Under the pieces are notes generated by a model. That model was not told the DNA's origin and ran no database searches. It saw nothing but the letters and a program-made list of their open reading frames with translations. Below, piece by piece: positions 47,409 to 56,616 of a DNA stretch of 64,000 nucleotides (the first letter of the stretch is position 1; the number at the start of each line of letters is the position of its first letter). Position numbers and translations under genes: made by a program. Source of the stretch: Marivirga lumbricoides (GTDB taxonomy: Bacteria > Bacteroidota > Bacteroidia > Cytophagales > Cyclobacteriaceae); assembly GCF_014636295.1 (NCBI RefSeq), contig NZ_BMEC01000001.1, forward strand, positions 62,001-126,000, in the 5' to 3' direction.

Positions 47409-47840
47409 ATGAAGAAAGCATTTATTCTATTACTATTACTTAGTATTCAATTTAGCTTATTGGCTCAAACAGATATTTTCGGTAAATGGAAAACTATTGA
47501 TGATGAAACCGGAAAAGTAAAAAGTATAGTTGAAATCTATCAGAAAGATGGAAAGGCTTACGGTAAAGTAGTTAAAATATTTCGCGCTGCCGGTGAAGAG
47601 CAGGATCCTATTTGTGAAGTATGCCCCGGAGATAGAAAGAACAAAAAAATCATAGGTCTGGAAATTATTAGAGGAATGGAGCTGGACAAAGCTGATAATG
47701 AATGGGATGACGGTGAAATACTTGATCCGCAAAGCGGTAAAATTTACGATTGTGTTATATGGAAAGAAGGTGACAAGTTGAAAGTAAGAGGCTATGTAGC
47801 TTTCTTTTACCGTACCCAAACCTGGGAAAAAGCAGATTAA
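47409..47840 (+). CDS. DUF2147 exported protein
   Basis: 143 aa with a signal peptide ending SLLAQ (residue 20). The DUF2147 pattern is DIFGKWKTIDDETGKVKSIVEIY, a CEVCPGDRKNKKIIGL pair of cysteines, and a terminal VRGYVAFFYRTQTW. A small beta-barrel fold of unknown function, periplasmic. It is inserted between helicase and PdeM genes with only 4 bp to the next start, an unusual neighbour for a DNA-repair set; it also has its own -7 box. Confidence 0.9.
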   Translation: MKKAFILLLLLSIQFSLLAQTDIFGKWKTIDDETGKVKSIVEIYQKDGKAYGKVVKIFRAAGEEQDPICEVCPGDRKNKKIIGLEIIRGMELDKADNEWDDGEILDPQSGKIYDCVIWKEGDKLKVRGYVAFFYRTQTWEKAD

Positions 47841-47844
47841 ATCA

Positions 47845-48501
47845 TTGCAAATAACTATTCAAAATGAAAAGCTTTTGCTTTCCTCTGAGAAAATAATCTT
47901 TTGGGAAAGCAAATCAGCTCTTTTTCTTGCAGATGCCCATTTAGGAAAATCCACACATTTCAGAAAAGCAGGAATCGCTGTTCCTAGCAGGCTGGTTTTT
48001 TCAGAAATAGATAGGTTGAAAGCATTAATTGATGAATTTCGCCCTCAGCACATCTACTTTTTAGGAGATTTATTTCATAGCCATTTAAATGTTGAGTGGC
48101 AGCTGTTTGTGAATTTTGTCAAAAGTTACCCCTCTCACAATTTCATATTGATAAAAGGCAATCACGATATACTTCCTGAATCCAGTTATCAAATCCAAAA
48201 CTTTACATGTGAAAAGGAACCTTATCTATTAGAAAAGTTCCTCCTTTCGCACCATCCGCTTATACCTGATGAATTAAAGAAATACCCTGATACAACCAAT
48301 TTAGCAGGACACCTACATCCGGGAATCCATATCTCAGGAAAAGGAAGAAACAATTTATCGCTACCATGCTTTGCCGTATCTGCCAATCAACTTATTCTGC
48401 CAGCTTTTGGTAGATTTACCGGACTGGCTAAAATCCGGCCTAAAAAGAGCGATGCTATTTATGCTATCGCAAACGATAAGGTGATTGAAATAAAACAATA
48501 A
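47845..48501 (+). CDS. pdeM: Ligase-associated metallophosphoesterase PdeM
   Basis: 218 aa calcineurin-like fold with metal-binding motifs in order: DAHLGKSTHF (motif I), GDLFHSH, KGNHD, LSHHP and GHLHPG. PdeM-type enzymes of the ligase-associated repair cluster act as nucleases or phosphodiesterases on DNA ends. Start is TTG at 47845 (no ATG in frame upstream), 4 bp after the DUF2147 stop. Confidence 0.9.
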   Translation: MQITIQNEKLLLSSEKIIFWESKSALFLADAHLGKSTHFRKAGIAVPSRLVFSEIDRLKALIDEFRPQHIYFLGDLFHSHLNVEWQLFVNFVKSYPSHNFILIKGNHDILPESSYQIQNFTCEKEPYLLEKFLLSHHPLIPDELKKYPDTTNLAGHLHPGIHISGKGRNNLSLPCFAVSANQLILPAFGRFTGLAKIRPKKSDAIYAIANDKVIEIKQ

Positions 48502-48713
48502 AATAGATTGCTACTTCAGATACTAAAGTGAAACACTTTAAAGTTACTATTTTAGTTTATTTACCCTTACCTATTAGAATTTAGAAAACATTAAAAGCTA
48601 GAATAAACATACATAGAAGATACAATTCCTCTATTTATTGATATTTTTTAGTATTTTTATATGACTATTTATATGAGTAAGGGTTACTTATTTAAGTTTT
48701 AAAGTATATACCC

Positions 48714-49259
48714 ATGAAGCTGAGCGATGCTGACATCATTGAAAAAATCAGGAATGGCGATGAAACCGCCCTTGATTTCCTATATAAGAAACATTACAGG
48801 ATGATGGTAAGCATGATTTTAAGAAATAACGGTACAGAGCAAGAGGCACTGGACATATTTCAGGATGCACTAATCGTATTCTGGCAGAAAGCTAAAAGTG
48901 ATGACTTTAAACTAACCTCTAAAATAAGCACTTATTTATTTAGTGTATGTCAAAACCTCTGGCGAAAAGAGTTGGATAGAAAGAGAAAGTTTGAGGAAAG
49001 CGACAAAGAAGATAGTGAAGAAAACAACTTTGAGCAGCAGGAAATGATTAAAATTATTCATGACTGCATCAATGAATTAGGTGAATCATGTAAGCAAATT
49101 CTTACTTATCACTACTTTGATGGGATGTCAATGGAGAAGATAGCAGAAAAGATGGGCTTAGCTAACAGTGATACGGCAAAGACAAAAAGATATAAATGTA
49201 AAAAAAGGCTGGATGAATTAATTAGGTCAAGGTATACTTCCAGCGACTTTTTAGATTGA
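48714..49259 (+). CDS. ECF-type RNA polymerase sigma factor
   Basis: 181 aa. Sigma region 2 (residues about 18-90, YKKHYRMMVSMILRN ... EALDIFQDALIVFWQKA) and region 4 (about 120-175, ELGESCKQILTYHYFDGMSMEKIAEKMG). This short architecture is typical of ECF sigma factors. A membrane protein that is likely its anti-sigma partner starts 5 bp after its stop. Target regulon unknown; the preceding 212 bp contain no recognisable consensus promoter. Confidence 0.93.
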   Translation: MKLSDADIIEKIRNGDETALDFLYKKHYRMMVSMILRNNGTEQEALDIFQDALIVFWQKAKSDDFKLTSKISTYLFSVCQNLWRKELDRKRKFEESDKEDSEENNFEQQEMIKIIHDCINELGESCKQILTYHYFDGMSMEKIAEKMGLANSDTAKTKRYKCKKRLDELIRSRYTSSDFLD

Positions 49260-49264
49260 AAATT

Positions 49265-50164
49265 ATGAGTGAAACCAATTATTTTCGCTTAATAGAAGCA
49301 TACTTTGATGGTTCAATCAAACCTGAGCAAAAACTCATGCTTGAAAGCAAAATTGAAACAGATCCTTTACTTAAGGCTGAATTCAATTTGCAACAGAACA
49401 TCATTAATGGCATTGGTGATATTCGCAGGCAACAACTTAAAGCGCGCCTGTCATCAGTTGATGTTAGTGGTTCAGGAAGTATGCTCTTCGGCTCCAGTGT
49501 AAAATGGCTTGCAGGTACTTTAGCTATGGTAACAATTTTCAGTACCTTCCTTTATTGGTATATGAGCAATTTGGAAGACAGACCATTAGAATTAAGTGCT
49601 GAGAACATGGTATCTTTTAAGGAAGAAGCTTTTACTTTACCCATACCAACTCCAACAGTTACTTCCGATGATGATGCCTTAGCCGAGTCTACTGTTAATA
49701 ATACAGTTAAAAAGGAAGACTCATCTGAGAAATTTAATACAGTAGCAAAAAATGTCCGAGAGAACAGAACTGAGAAATCAGCAAAAGCCAAGCCTCAGGA
49801 GTTAGTTACTTTTAAGGATGATATTAACTTCGCTCCTTACAAAGACAAAGAATTCAGCAAAACAATTGAAAGAGATATTAGTAGAAATGTATCTGCTGAG
49901 ACGGAAATAGAGTTTTTAAGCAGTGTGAAATCCGACAGCTATCATTACAGATATTTTAACAATAAGTTGTACCTGTATGGTGAATTTGAAAATGAGCCTT
50001 ATGAAATAATTGAATTGCATAATAAAGGACATAAACAATTATTCTTAAGCTATCAAAATGATATCTACAGCATTAAAAATAATATGACTAACATTACTCC
50101 TCTTCAAAAAGTGGAAGACGAAATGTTAATTATGGAGCTTAAATTAATTATTGACGAAAAATAA
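49265..50164 (+). CDS. Probable anti-sigma factor, single-pass membrane protein
   Basis: 299 aa from the ATG at 49265. A cytoplasmic N-terminal segment YFRLIEAYFDGSIKPEQKLMLESKIETDPLLKAEFNL resembles the anti-sigma helical domain but has no HxxxCxxC zinc motif. One transmembrane helix (about 78-100) leads to an extracytoplasmic part that is Ser/Thr/Glu-rich, probably disordered, up to residue 210, then a more folded C-terminus. Gene order directly after an ECF sigma supports an anti-sigma role; sequence alone would not. Followed by a strong terminator. Confidence 0.7.
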   Translation: MSETNYFRLIEAYFDGSIKPEQKLMLESKIETDPLLKAEFNLQQNIINGIGDIRRQQLKARLSSVDVSGSGSMLFGSSVKWLAGTLAMVTIFSTFLYWYMSNLEDRPLELSAENMVSFKEEAFTLPIPTPTVTSDDDALAESTVNNTVKKEDSSEKFNTVAKNVRENRTEKSAKAKPQELVTFKDDINFAPYKDKEFSKTIERDISRNVSAETEIEFLSSVKSDSYHYRYFNNKLYLYGEFENEPYEIIELHNKGHKQLFLSYQNDIYSIKNNMTNITPLQKVEDEMLIMELKLIIDEK

Positions 50165-50210
50165 TTAGAATGAGATTTTAAGAAAACTCATTTTGAAATA
50201 TAATATTATT

Positions 50211-50247
50211 AAAGGCTTTCTGTTGAAAAACGGAAAGCCTTTTATTT
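50211..50247 (+). terminator. Rho-independent terminator
   Basis: AAAGGCTTTC (50211-50220) pairs with GAAAGCCTTT (50233-50242); TTATTTT follows. Ends the sigma/anti-sigma operon. Confidence 0.85.
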
Positions 50248-50284
50248 TATATACGAAATAATAAGCGAAGCATAAATAAATTAC

Positions 50285-50292
50285 TATTTTTG
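50285..50292 (+). promoter_or_regulatory. -7 promoter box for the ftsX operon
   Basis: TATTTTTG matches TAnnTTTG exactly, 11 bp upstream of the ftsX ATG. No -33 TTTG at 19 bp. Confidence 0.5.
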
Positions 50293-50303
50293 AACTTTAA
50301 ACC

Positions 50304-51200
50304 ATGAGTAAAGAAAGAAAATACCGTAAAAAGAAGAAACTGGGTAACTACCCTTTTTTCAGTGTCATTTTTAGCATGACTCTCGCCTTATTTGTATTAG
50401 GGCTATTTGCTTTGTTGCTTTCCACTACTAACACCCTCACAAGTATCATTCGCAAAAATGTAGAGATGCAGGTTTATTTAAATGCTGAACTCTCAGAGCC
50501 TGAAGTTGCCAGAATTAACAAATCTTTATCATCCAAAGAGTTTATGCTTAAAGATGAGCAGACTCCAGCCATCACTTTTATATCCAGGGAAGTAGCCGCT
50601 AAAGCTTTTATAGAAGACACAGGAGAAGATTTTATGAAATTTCTTGGCGAAAATCCTTTGAAAGACGCCTTTGTTATAAAAATAAATCCCGAATTTCATT
50701 CTAATGAAGCCATGCTTGAGATTAAAAATGAGATAGAAAAAATGGCAGGCGTTTTTGAAGTAGTGTACACCAATAACATGATCCAAAGCATTAATGAGAA
50801 TATTACCAGAATAAGCCTCGTGTTACTGGGAGTAGCTGTTATCCTTTTTATAGTAATAAGCATACTCATCAATAACACCATCAAATTAGCCTTATTTTCA
50901 CAAAGATTTCTGATCAGAAGCATGCAATTAGTAGGGGCCACGAAAAGTTTTATTCGCCAGCCTTTTATTTACAGATCGGTTCTCCACGGTATTATTGCAG
51001 GCACACTCGCTTCAGCTGCGCTATATGGTCTTCTGGTATATGGAGATACTAAAGTTGAGGATTTAATGGCGCTTCAAAATACTGAAGTGCTTATTTCAAT
51101 ATTCGTGGGGCTGGTTATTGTAGGAATATTTATAGCTGTTTTAAGTACATGGCGTGCTATGCAAAAGTACTTAGCTATGTCTTTAGATGAATTATATTAA
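50304..51200 (+). CDS. ftsX: Cell-division permease-like protein FtsX
   Basis: 298 aa. FtsX-like MacB-type topology: one N-terminal transmembrane helix (about 20-45), a periplasmic domain (45-165), then three transmembrane helices (about 172-195, 222-245, 258-285). Works with the ATPase FtsE to regulate peptidoglycan hydrolases at the septum; ftsE is not in this window. It heads a run of same-strand genes with overlaps or very short spacers, through ribF. Confidence 0.92.
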   Translation: MSKERKYRKKKKLGNYPFFSVIFSMTLALFVLGLFALLLSTTNTLTSIIRKNVEMQVYLNAELSEPEVARINKSLSSKEFMLKDEQTPAITFISREVAAKAFIEDTGEDFMKFLGENPLKDAFVIKINPEFHSNEAMLEIKNEIEKMAGVFEVVYTNNMIQSINENITRISLVLLGVAVILFIVISILINNTIKLALFSQRFLIRSMQLVGATKSFIRQPFIYRSVLHGIIAGTLASAALYGLLVYGDTKVEDLMALQNTEVLISIFVGLVIVGIFIAVLSTWRAMQKYLAMSLDELY

Positions 51201-51210
51201 TAAAACACAT

Positions 51211-51420
51211 ATGTCAGATAAAAGTAAGTTAGCATTCGGAAGGACCAATTATATTTTAATGATTGCGGGCATGGTTACCTTAACCATAGGATTTATAATA
51301 ATGACTCTGGATAAGGAACAGTATGGATTTGGGTTTTTGGGTTTAACCTTAGGACCTATTATTGTAATGCTTGGTTTTATCATTGAAATAGTTGCTATCC
51401 TTTTTAAATCTAAAAAATAA
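51211..51420 (+). CDS. DUF3098 membrane protein
   Basis: 69 aa from the ATG at 51211 (an ATG at 51187 inside ftsX would add 8 residues). Two transmembrane helices (about 14-34 and 43-64) separated by a short KEQYGFGFLGLTLGP loop are diagnostic of the small Bacteroidota DUF3098 family. Function unknown; its position between ftsX and uppP is conserved in the phylum as far as I recall, so a cell-envelope role is likely. Confidence 0.88.
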   Translation: MSDKSKLAFGRTNYILMIAGMVTLTIGFIIMTLDKEQYGFGFLGLTLGPIIVMLGFIIEIVAILFKSKK

Positions 51421-51422
51421 GC

Positions 51423-52220
51423 ATGGGTCTTCTGGAAGCAATAATCCTGGGTATTATCCAAGGATTAACAGAATTTCTGCCTGTAAGCAGTAGTGGGCAT
51501 CTTGAAATTGGAAGTGTACTTTTGAATATCCATACTTCAGATGGTCTTCTATTTACTGTTGTAGTGCATGCCGCAACCGCTCTTTCTACAATTATAGTTT
51601 TCAGAAAAGATCTGGTCTCCCTCATTACAGAATTTTTTAAATTTAAATGGAATGAATCGGTAGATTTCGTACTCAAAGTGATCATCTCAATGATTCCTAT
51701 CGGTATTGTAGGGGTGTTTTTTGAGGAAGAAGTAGAGCGTCTTTTCACTGGCAACCTCATGCTTGTAGGTTCAATGTTATTATTAACAGCTATACTGCTT
51801 GCCTTTACCCATCTGGTAAGGCATCGGGAAGGTACAGCCGTAAAATATTGGCAAGCTATTGTAATTGGGATAGCTCAGGCTATTGCTATTTTACCCGGTA
51901 TTTCACGATCAGGAGCTACTATTGCCACAGCCTTACTTATAGGCGTAAATAAAGAAAGAGCTGCCAGGTTTTCCTTTCTCATGGTGCTTGTACCAATTTT
52001 AGGTGCATCACTCCTTAAGCTACTGGATTATATGGAGCAACCCGCGGTAGAAAATGAAACCAGTGGATTGGTACTTTTTATGGGGTTTCTCATGGCATTT
52101 ATTGCCGGCTTAATTGCCTGTAAATTGATGATAAATATTGTTAAAAAAGGTAAACTCATCTATTTTGCTATCTACTGTGCCGCAGTAGGCCTAATTGCCA
52201 TTGTAAGTCAGTTAATATGA
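51423..52220 (+). CDS. uppP: Undecaprenyl-diphosphate phosphatase
   Basis: 265 aa, BacA/UppP family, eight transmembrane helices. Catalytic motifs: a Glu-rich LTEFLPVSSSGHL (residues 16-28) and PGISRSGAT (about 158-166). Recycles the lipid carrier undecaprenyl diphosphate used in peptidoglycan and O-antigen synthesis. Overlaps truB by 4 bp (ATGA). Confidence 0.96.
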   Translation: MGLLEAIILGIIQGLTEFLPVSSSGHLEIGSVLLNIHTSDGLLFTVVVHAATALSTIIVFRKDLVSLITEFFKFKWNESVDFVLKVIISMIPIGIVGVFFEEEVERLFTGNLMLVGSMLLLTAILLAFTHLVRHREGTAVKYWQAIVIGIAQAIAILPGISRSGATIATALLIGVNKERAARFSFLMVLVPILGASLLKLLDYMEQPAVENETSGLVLFMGFLMAFIAGLIACKLMINIVKKGKLIYFAIYCAAVGLIAIVSQLI

Positions 52221-52906
52221 GTGAAAAACCAAATGAAACCCCTTTAGAAGGCCAGGTAATTCTTATTGACAAGCCATTAAACTGGACTTCTTTTGATGTA
52301 GTAAAAAAATTAAAGTACGCGCTCAAAATAAAAAAAATAGGTCATGCAGGCACACTAGACCCACTTGCTACCGGTCTGCTGATTCTCTGCACCGGCAAAA
52401 TGACCAAATCAATTGAGAAATTTCAGGCTCAAAAAAAAGAGTATACCGGTGATTTTACCTTAGGTTATACCACAGCTTCTTATGATTTGGAAACAGAACC
52501 TGAGTTTCAAAATGAGATCAATCATATTACCAAAGAAGACTGCCTATCAGCAGCTCAGCAATTTATTGGTGAAATTACCCAAACCCCACCCATCTATTCA
52601 GCCGTTAAGAAGGATGGGAAGCGAGCTTATGAGCTGGCAAGAGCTGGTGAAAAATTTGAACTTAAAAAAAGGAAGGTAATAATAGAGGCTTTTGATATTA
52701 CAGCGTTTGATCCTCCAAAAGTTTCTTTTAGAATTGTCTGCTCTAAAGGGACTTATATCAGAAGTATAGCAAATGATTATGGCGAGAAGCTAAAAGTAGG
52801 TGCCTACCTTTCTTCCCTTAGAAGAACAAAAATTGGCGAATTCTCAGTTGAAAACGCTGAAGATTTGTTAGAATTAGTAGAGAAAAACAAAAGGGACAAT
52901 GTATGA
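52217..52906 (+). CDS. truB: tRNA pseudouridine(55) synthase
   Basis: 229 aa, full length. Catalytic Asp48 lies in KKIGHAGTLDPLATGLLI, and later motifs YTGDFTLGYTTASYDLE and CSKGTYIRSIANDYGEKL match TruB. Isomerises U55 in the T-psi-C loop of tRNAs. Start and stop overlap the flanking genes by 4 bp each, consistent with translational coupling; the truB-ribF pair is conserved widely. Confidence 0.96.
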   Translation: MSEKPNETPLEGQVILIDKPLNWTSFDVVKKLKYALKIKKIGHAGTLDPLATGLLILCTGKMTKSIEKFQAQKKEYTGDFTLGYTTASYDLETEPEFQNEINHITKEDCLSAAQQFIGEITQTPPIYSAVKKDGKRAYELARAGEKFELKKRKVIIEAFDITAFDPPKVSFRIVCSKGTYIRSIANDYGEKLKVGAYLSSLRRTKIGEFSVENAEDLLELVEKNKRDNV

Positions 52907-53832
52907 TCGTTCATGATGGTATCCAATCTTTAAAAGGCATTAAAAATGCTGTTGTCACTATAGGCACATTCGATGGTGTACATTTGGGACATCAGGAAAT
53001 CTTAAGGAGAATTATTGAATTAGCAAAAATTAACGATGGAGAAACAGCATTAGTTACTTTTTGGCCCCATCCCCGATTCGTTTTGAAACCTGAAGATGAT
53101 AGCCTAAAATTACTTTCTACTTTTGAAGAAAAAGCTACCATTCTGGAATCTATAGGAATAGATCATTTGATCAAAATTAAATTTACTAAGGAATTCTCTC
53201 AGTGGAGTTCAGATAAATTTATCCGTGAAGTAATTATCGGGGCATTACATACTCAAAAACTTGTAATTGGCTACGACCACCATTTCGGCAGGGATAGAGA
53301 AGGAAGTTTTGAAAACCTGAAAGCAAATTCAGCAAAATACGGCTTCACAGTTGAAGAGATTTCAAGACAAGATATTGATGATGTAGGAATAAGCTCTACC
53401 AAAATAAGAAATGCGCTCAATGAAGGTGCCGTAGAAATGGCTGCTGAATTCCTTGGAAGGCCCTATGAAATAATTGGGACTGTAATTCCGGGGGATCAGA
53501 TAGGACGAACTTTAGGGTTTCCGACAGCCAATATTAATACCGATGCCTCTTATAAATTGATACCTGCCGATGGCACCTATGCTGTAAAAGTAAAAGTTGG
53601 GCAACAGGAATTTGGTGCGATGATGAACATTGGAATGCGCCCCACTGTTAATGGCAAAGAGAAAAGAATGGAAGCACATCTATTCAATTTCGATAAGAAA
53701 ATTTATGATGAAAAAGTGACAGTACATTTCATCAAAAAACTGCGAGATGAGCAAAAGTTTGAATCCAAAGAGGCGCTGATCCAACAATTAGCAAAGGATA
53801 AAGAATTAGCAATTAAGATTTTGAATGATTAA
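52903..53832 (+). CDS. ribF: Bifunctional riboflavin kinase / FAD synthetase
   Basis: 309 aa. N-terminal adenylyltransferase domain with IGTFDGVHLGHQEIL (HxGH-like motif) and GYDHHFGRDREG; C-terminal riboflavin-kinase domain with GRTLGFPTANI and MNIGMRPTV. Converts riboflavin to FMN and FAD. Overlaps truB by 4 bp. Confidence 0.96.
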   Translation: MIVHDGIQSLKGIKNAVVTIGTFDGVHLGHQEILRRIIELAKINDGETALVTFWPHPRFVLKPEDDSLKLLSTFEEKATILESIGIDHLIKIKFTKEFSQWSSDKFIREVIIGALHTQKLVIGYDHHFGRDREGSFENLKANSAKYGFTVEEISRQDIDDVGISSTKIRNALNEGAVEMAAEFLGRPYEIIGTVIPGDQIGRTLGFPTANINTDASYKLIPADGTYAVKVKVGQQEFGAMMNIGMRPTVNGKEKRMEAHLFNFDKKIYDEKVTVHFIKKLRDEQKFESKEALIQQLAKDKELAIKILND

Positions 53833-53854
53833 TTTTTAAGAAAATTTGAGCATT

Positions 53855-54550
53855 ATGATTGATAAGACTGTAAAAAATGCGGAAGAAGCGGTAAAGGATA
53901 TCCCTGATAATGCTGTTTTGATGCTGGGAGGATTTGGCCTCTGTGGAATTCCTGAAAATGCTATACAGGCTTTACTAAAATCAGGAGTAAAAGGCCTTAC
54001 ATGTATCTCCAACAATGCAGGAGTTGATGACTTTGGCATAGGCTTACTGCTTAAAACACATCAGGTAAAAAAAATGATCTCTTCTTATGTTGGGGAAAAT
54101 GCTGAGTTTGAAAGGCAATTGTTAGAAGGAGAATTAGAAGTGGATTTGATACCTCAGGGTACTTTAGCAGAACGCATCAGGGCGGGTGGAGCCGGAATCC
54201 CTGCGTTTTTCACACCTGCAGGGTATGGAACAGAAGTTGCTGAAGGAAAAGAAACCAGAGAGTTTGAGGGTAAAATGTACCTCATGGAAGAATGGCTTAG
54301 AGCTGATTTTTCGCTTGTAAAAGCCTGGAAAGGTGATACCGCAGGAAACCTGGTATTTAAAGGTACTGCGAGAAATTTTAACCCAATGATGGCAGCTGCA
54401 GGAAAAATAACCATTGCAGAAGTAGAAGAGCTGGTACCTGCTGGTGAATTAAATCCTAATGAAATTCATACTCCGGGTATTTATGTGCAAAGAATTTTTA
54501 AAGGCACTAATTACGAAAAAAGAATTGAACAAAGAACCGTAAGATCATAA
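53855..54550 (+). CDS. scoA: 3-oxoacid CoA-transferase subunit A
   Basis: 231 aa from the ATG at 53855 (the frame can start at a TTG at 53846). CoA-transferase family I A subunit: [16 protein letters not shown] at the N-terminus and a Gly-rich [23 protein letters not shown]. Partner B subunit begins 4 bp later. Likely transfers CoA from succinyl-CoA to acetoacetate, in ketone-body or short-chain acid use. It follows ribF by 22 bp and could be in the same transcript. Confidence 0.93.
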   Translation: MIDKTVKNAEEAVKDIPDNAVLMLGGFGLCGIPENAIQALLKSGVKGLTCISNNAGVDDFGIGLLLKTHQVKKMISSYVGENAEFERQLLEGELEVDLIPQGTLAERIRAGGAGIPAFFTPAGYGTEVAEGKETREFEGKMYLMEEWLRADFSLVKAWKGDTAGNLVFKGTARNFNPMMAAAGKITIAEVEELVPAGELNPNEIHTPGIYVQRIFKGTNYEKRIEQRTVRS

Positions 54551-54554
54551 GGCT

Positions 54555-55217
54555 ATGTCATTAGATAAAATAGGAATTGCTAAAAGAATAGCACAAGAAG
54601 TAAAAGACGGCATGTACATCAATTTAGGGATAGGGATACCCACCCTTGTGGCTAATTATATTCCTGATGAGCTAAGTGTTGTTTTACAGTCCGAAAATGG
54701 GTTATTAGGCATTGGCGCATTCCCCACAGAAGAGAATGTTGATGCCGACCTTATTAATGCAGGTAAACAAACCATCACTATGAGACCAGGCTCCGTTCTA
54801 TTCGATTCTTCAGAAAGTTTTGGAATGATCCGCGGAGGACATGTTGATTTGACCATATTAGGTGCCATGGAGGTTTCGGAAAACGGAGATATTGCCAACT
54901 GGAAAATTCCTGGCAAAATGGTGAAAGGTATGGGTGGAGCAATGGATTTAGTAGCCTCAGCCAAAAATATTATTGTAGCTATGCAACATACCAGCCGCGA
55001 TGGGGAATCTAAGCTATTAAAAAAATGTACTTTACCTATTACAGGTTTACAGTGTGTAAGAAAAATTGTTACCAACCTTGCTGTGATAGAGGTAAAAGAA
55101 AATGGAGGTTTTAAGCTTTTAGAAAGAGCGCCTGGCGTAAGTGTAGAAGAGATAAAAGAAGCTACTGAAGGAAAATTAGAAGTAACAGGTGATATCCCGG
55201 AAATGAAAATTGATTAA
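54555..55217 (+). CDS. scoB: 3-oxoacid CoA-transferase subunit B
   Basis: 220 aa. Catalytic Glu47 in [11 protein letters not shown] accepts the CoA thioester, and [32 protein letters not shown] is the family signature. Forms the active heteromer with subunit A. 2 bp before the next gene. Confidence 0.94.
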   Translation: MSLDKIGIAKRIAQEVKDGMYINLGIGIPTLVANYIPDELSVVLQSENGLLGIGAFPTEENVDADLINAGKQTITMRPGSVLFDSSESFGMIRGGHVDLTILGAMEVSENGDIANWKIPGKMVKGMGGAMDLVASAKNIIVAMQHTSRDGESKLLKKCTLPITGLQCVRKIVTNLAVIEVKENGGFKLLERAPGVSVEEIKEATEGKLEVTGDIPEMKID

Positions 55218-55219
55218 AT

Positions 55220-56026
55220 ATGAATAAACTCAATTATACAATTATAGCTTTATTATTTATAGTATTTTTAGGCTGTAAGGATAAGAACGACAATTTTGTT
55301 TTTCTCTCAATTGAACAAGATGTAGAATTAGGTGCTCAGGTTTCAGCAGAAATTGAGAATGACCCGACCCAGTACCCGATTTTAGATGAAGAAGAGTACG
55401 CTGCGGCATATGCTTACTTAGGCGATTTAGTTGATGAGATACTAGAATCCGGTGAAGTAGAATATAAGGATGAGTTTGCCTGGGAATTCAAAATTATCGC
55501 AGATGACAGTGTATTAAATGCTTTTGCTACTCCCGGGGGATATATCTATGTGTATACTGGTTTGATTAAATACCTGGATCAGGAAGATGACTTAATGGGT
55601 GTACTGGGGCACGAAATAGCACATGCTGACTTAAGACACACCAGCCGGAATTTGCAGAGACAATATGGAATTCAGGTTCTTTTAGGTTTGTTAGTGGGTG
55701 AAAATGCCTCTCAACTTGAATCCATTGCAGGACAAATAGCAGGGACAGCAGCGGGATTAAGCTTTTCCAGAGAATTTGAGACTGAAGCAGATGCAAAATC
55801 AGTAGACTACTTAGCTAAAACTAAATACGCTTGCAATGCTGCTGCTTCATTCTTTCAAAAACTAATAGATCAAGGGCAGGCTGGTGGAACACCTCAATTT
55901 TTAAGTACACACCCCAGCCCTGCTAACAGAGTAGAGGATATTAATGCTAAAGCTACAGAAGTAGGTTGTGAAACAGATGCATTAAACCCTACTACTTATG
56001 AGGATTTTAAGCAATTGCTCCCCTAA
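55220..56026 (+). CDS. M48-family metalloprotease lipoprotein
   Basis: 268 aa. Lipobox VFLGC (Cys19). Zinc protease motif HEIAH (131-135), third ligand Glu in SREFETEADAKSVDY (about residues 180-195). Soluble periplasmic M48 of the BepA/LoiP type, which clears misfolded outer-membrane proteins in other bacteria; whether it does so here is inference. It starts 2 bp after the CoA-transferase. Confidence 0.92.
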   Translation: MNKLNYTIIALLFIVFLGCKDKNDNFVFLSIEQDVELGAQVSAEIENDPTQYPILDEEEYAAAYAYLGDLVDEILESGEVEYKDEFAWEFKIIADDSVLNAFATPGGYIYVYTGLIKYLDQEDDLMGVLGHEIAHADLRHTSRNLQRQYGIQVLLGLLVGENASQLESIAGQIAGTAAGLSFSREFETEADAKSVDYLAKTKYACNAAASFFQKLIDQGQAGGTPQFLSTHPSPANRVEDINAKATEVGCETDALNPTTYEDFKQLLP

Positions 56027-56063
56027 ATTTTAACTTGAATTAATAAAAGTACAAATAACAATA

Positions 56064-56408
56064 ATGAAAAAGTCATCAATTAATTTTGAAATAGAACTTG
56101 ATAAGGACAATGTTCCGGAAAAAATACAATGGAATGCTACTGATTCAGGGGATGATAGTCTTCAGGATACCAATAGCATTAGCATTTCCCTTTGGGACCA
56201 TGTTCAAAAAAATTCAATGCGCATAGATTTGTGGACCAAAGAAATGCCTGTTGATGAGATGAAGAGATTTTATATAGATTGCCTGGGAGGAATGGCGCAA
56301 AGTGTATTAAATTCAACAGGCGATGAGTTTATGTCGCAACAAATGAATGACTTATGCGATAAATTAGTGGCTCACGTTGAAAAAGAAATGAGAGAAGGAA
56401 GACAATAA
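56064..56408 (+). CDS. gldC: Gliding-motility protein GldC
   Basis: 114 aa, full length. SSINFEIELDKDNVPEKIQWNA and ISISLWDHVQKNSMRIDLWTKEMPVDEMKRFYIDC are diagnostic. Cytoplasmic, needed for gliding motility in Flavobacterium johnsoniae, and present also in non-gliding Bacteroidota. Own terminator follows. Confidence 0.94.
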   Translation: MKKSSINFEIELDKDNVPEKIQWNATDSGDDSLQDTNSISISLWDHVQKNSMRIDLWTKEMPVDEMKRFYIDCLGGMAQSVLNSTGDEFMSQQMNDLCDKLVAHVEKEMREGRQ

Positions 56409-56431
56409 TCTTCTACAAAAATTACAATGAT

Positions 56432-56467
56432 AAAGGAAGTCTGGTATAAAAGCCCGGCTTCCTTTTT
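56432..56467 (+). terminator. Rho-independent terminator
   Basis: AAAGGAAG (56432-56439) pairs with CTTCCTTT (56458-56465), with an inner GG/CC stem and a run of T. Ends the run of genes through gldC. Confidence 0.9.
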
Positions 56468-56616
56468 TTGTTACTGGTTTCCACTTTTCCTTCAGCAATT
56501 ATCAGGTCGAATAAGCACACCATTTCCCCCATACTTTCAGCTAAATAAATTGTTGATTCAATATAAACTTTCATCAATATTTAATCAACATTTTGTAGTT
56601 TGCAAAGAAAAAATTA

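Noticed and set aside
54656-55075. Minus-strand 139-codon frame inside the CoA-transferase subunit B
   Set aside because: Shadow of a gene with an intact catalytic glutamate and family motifs.
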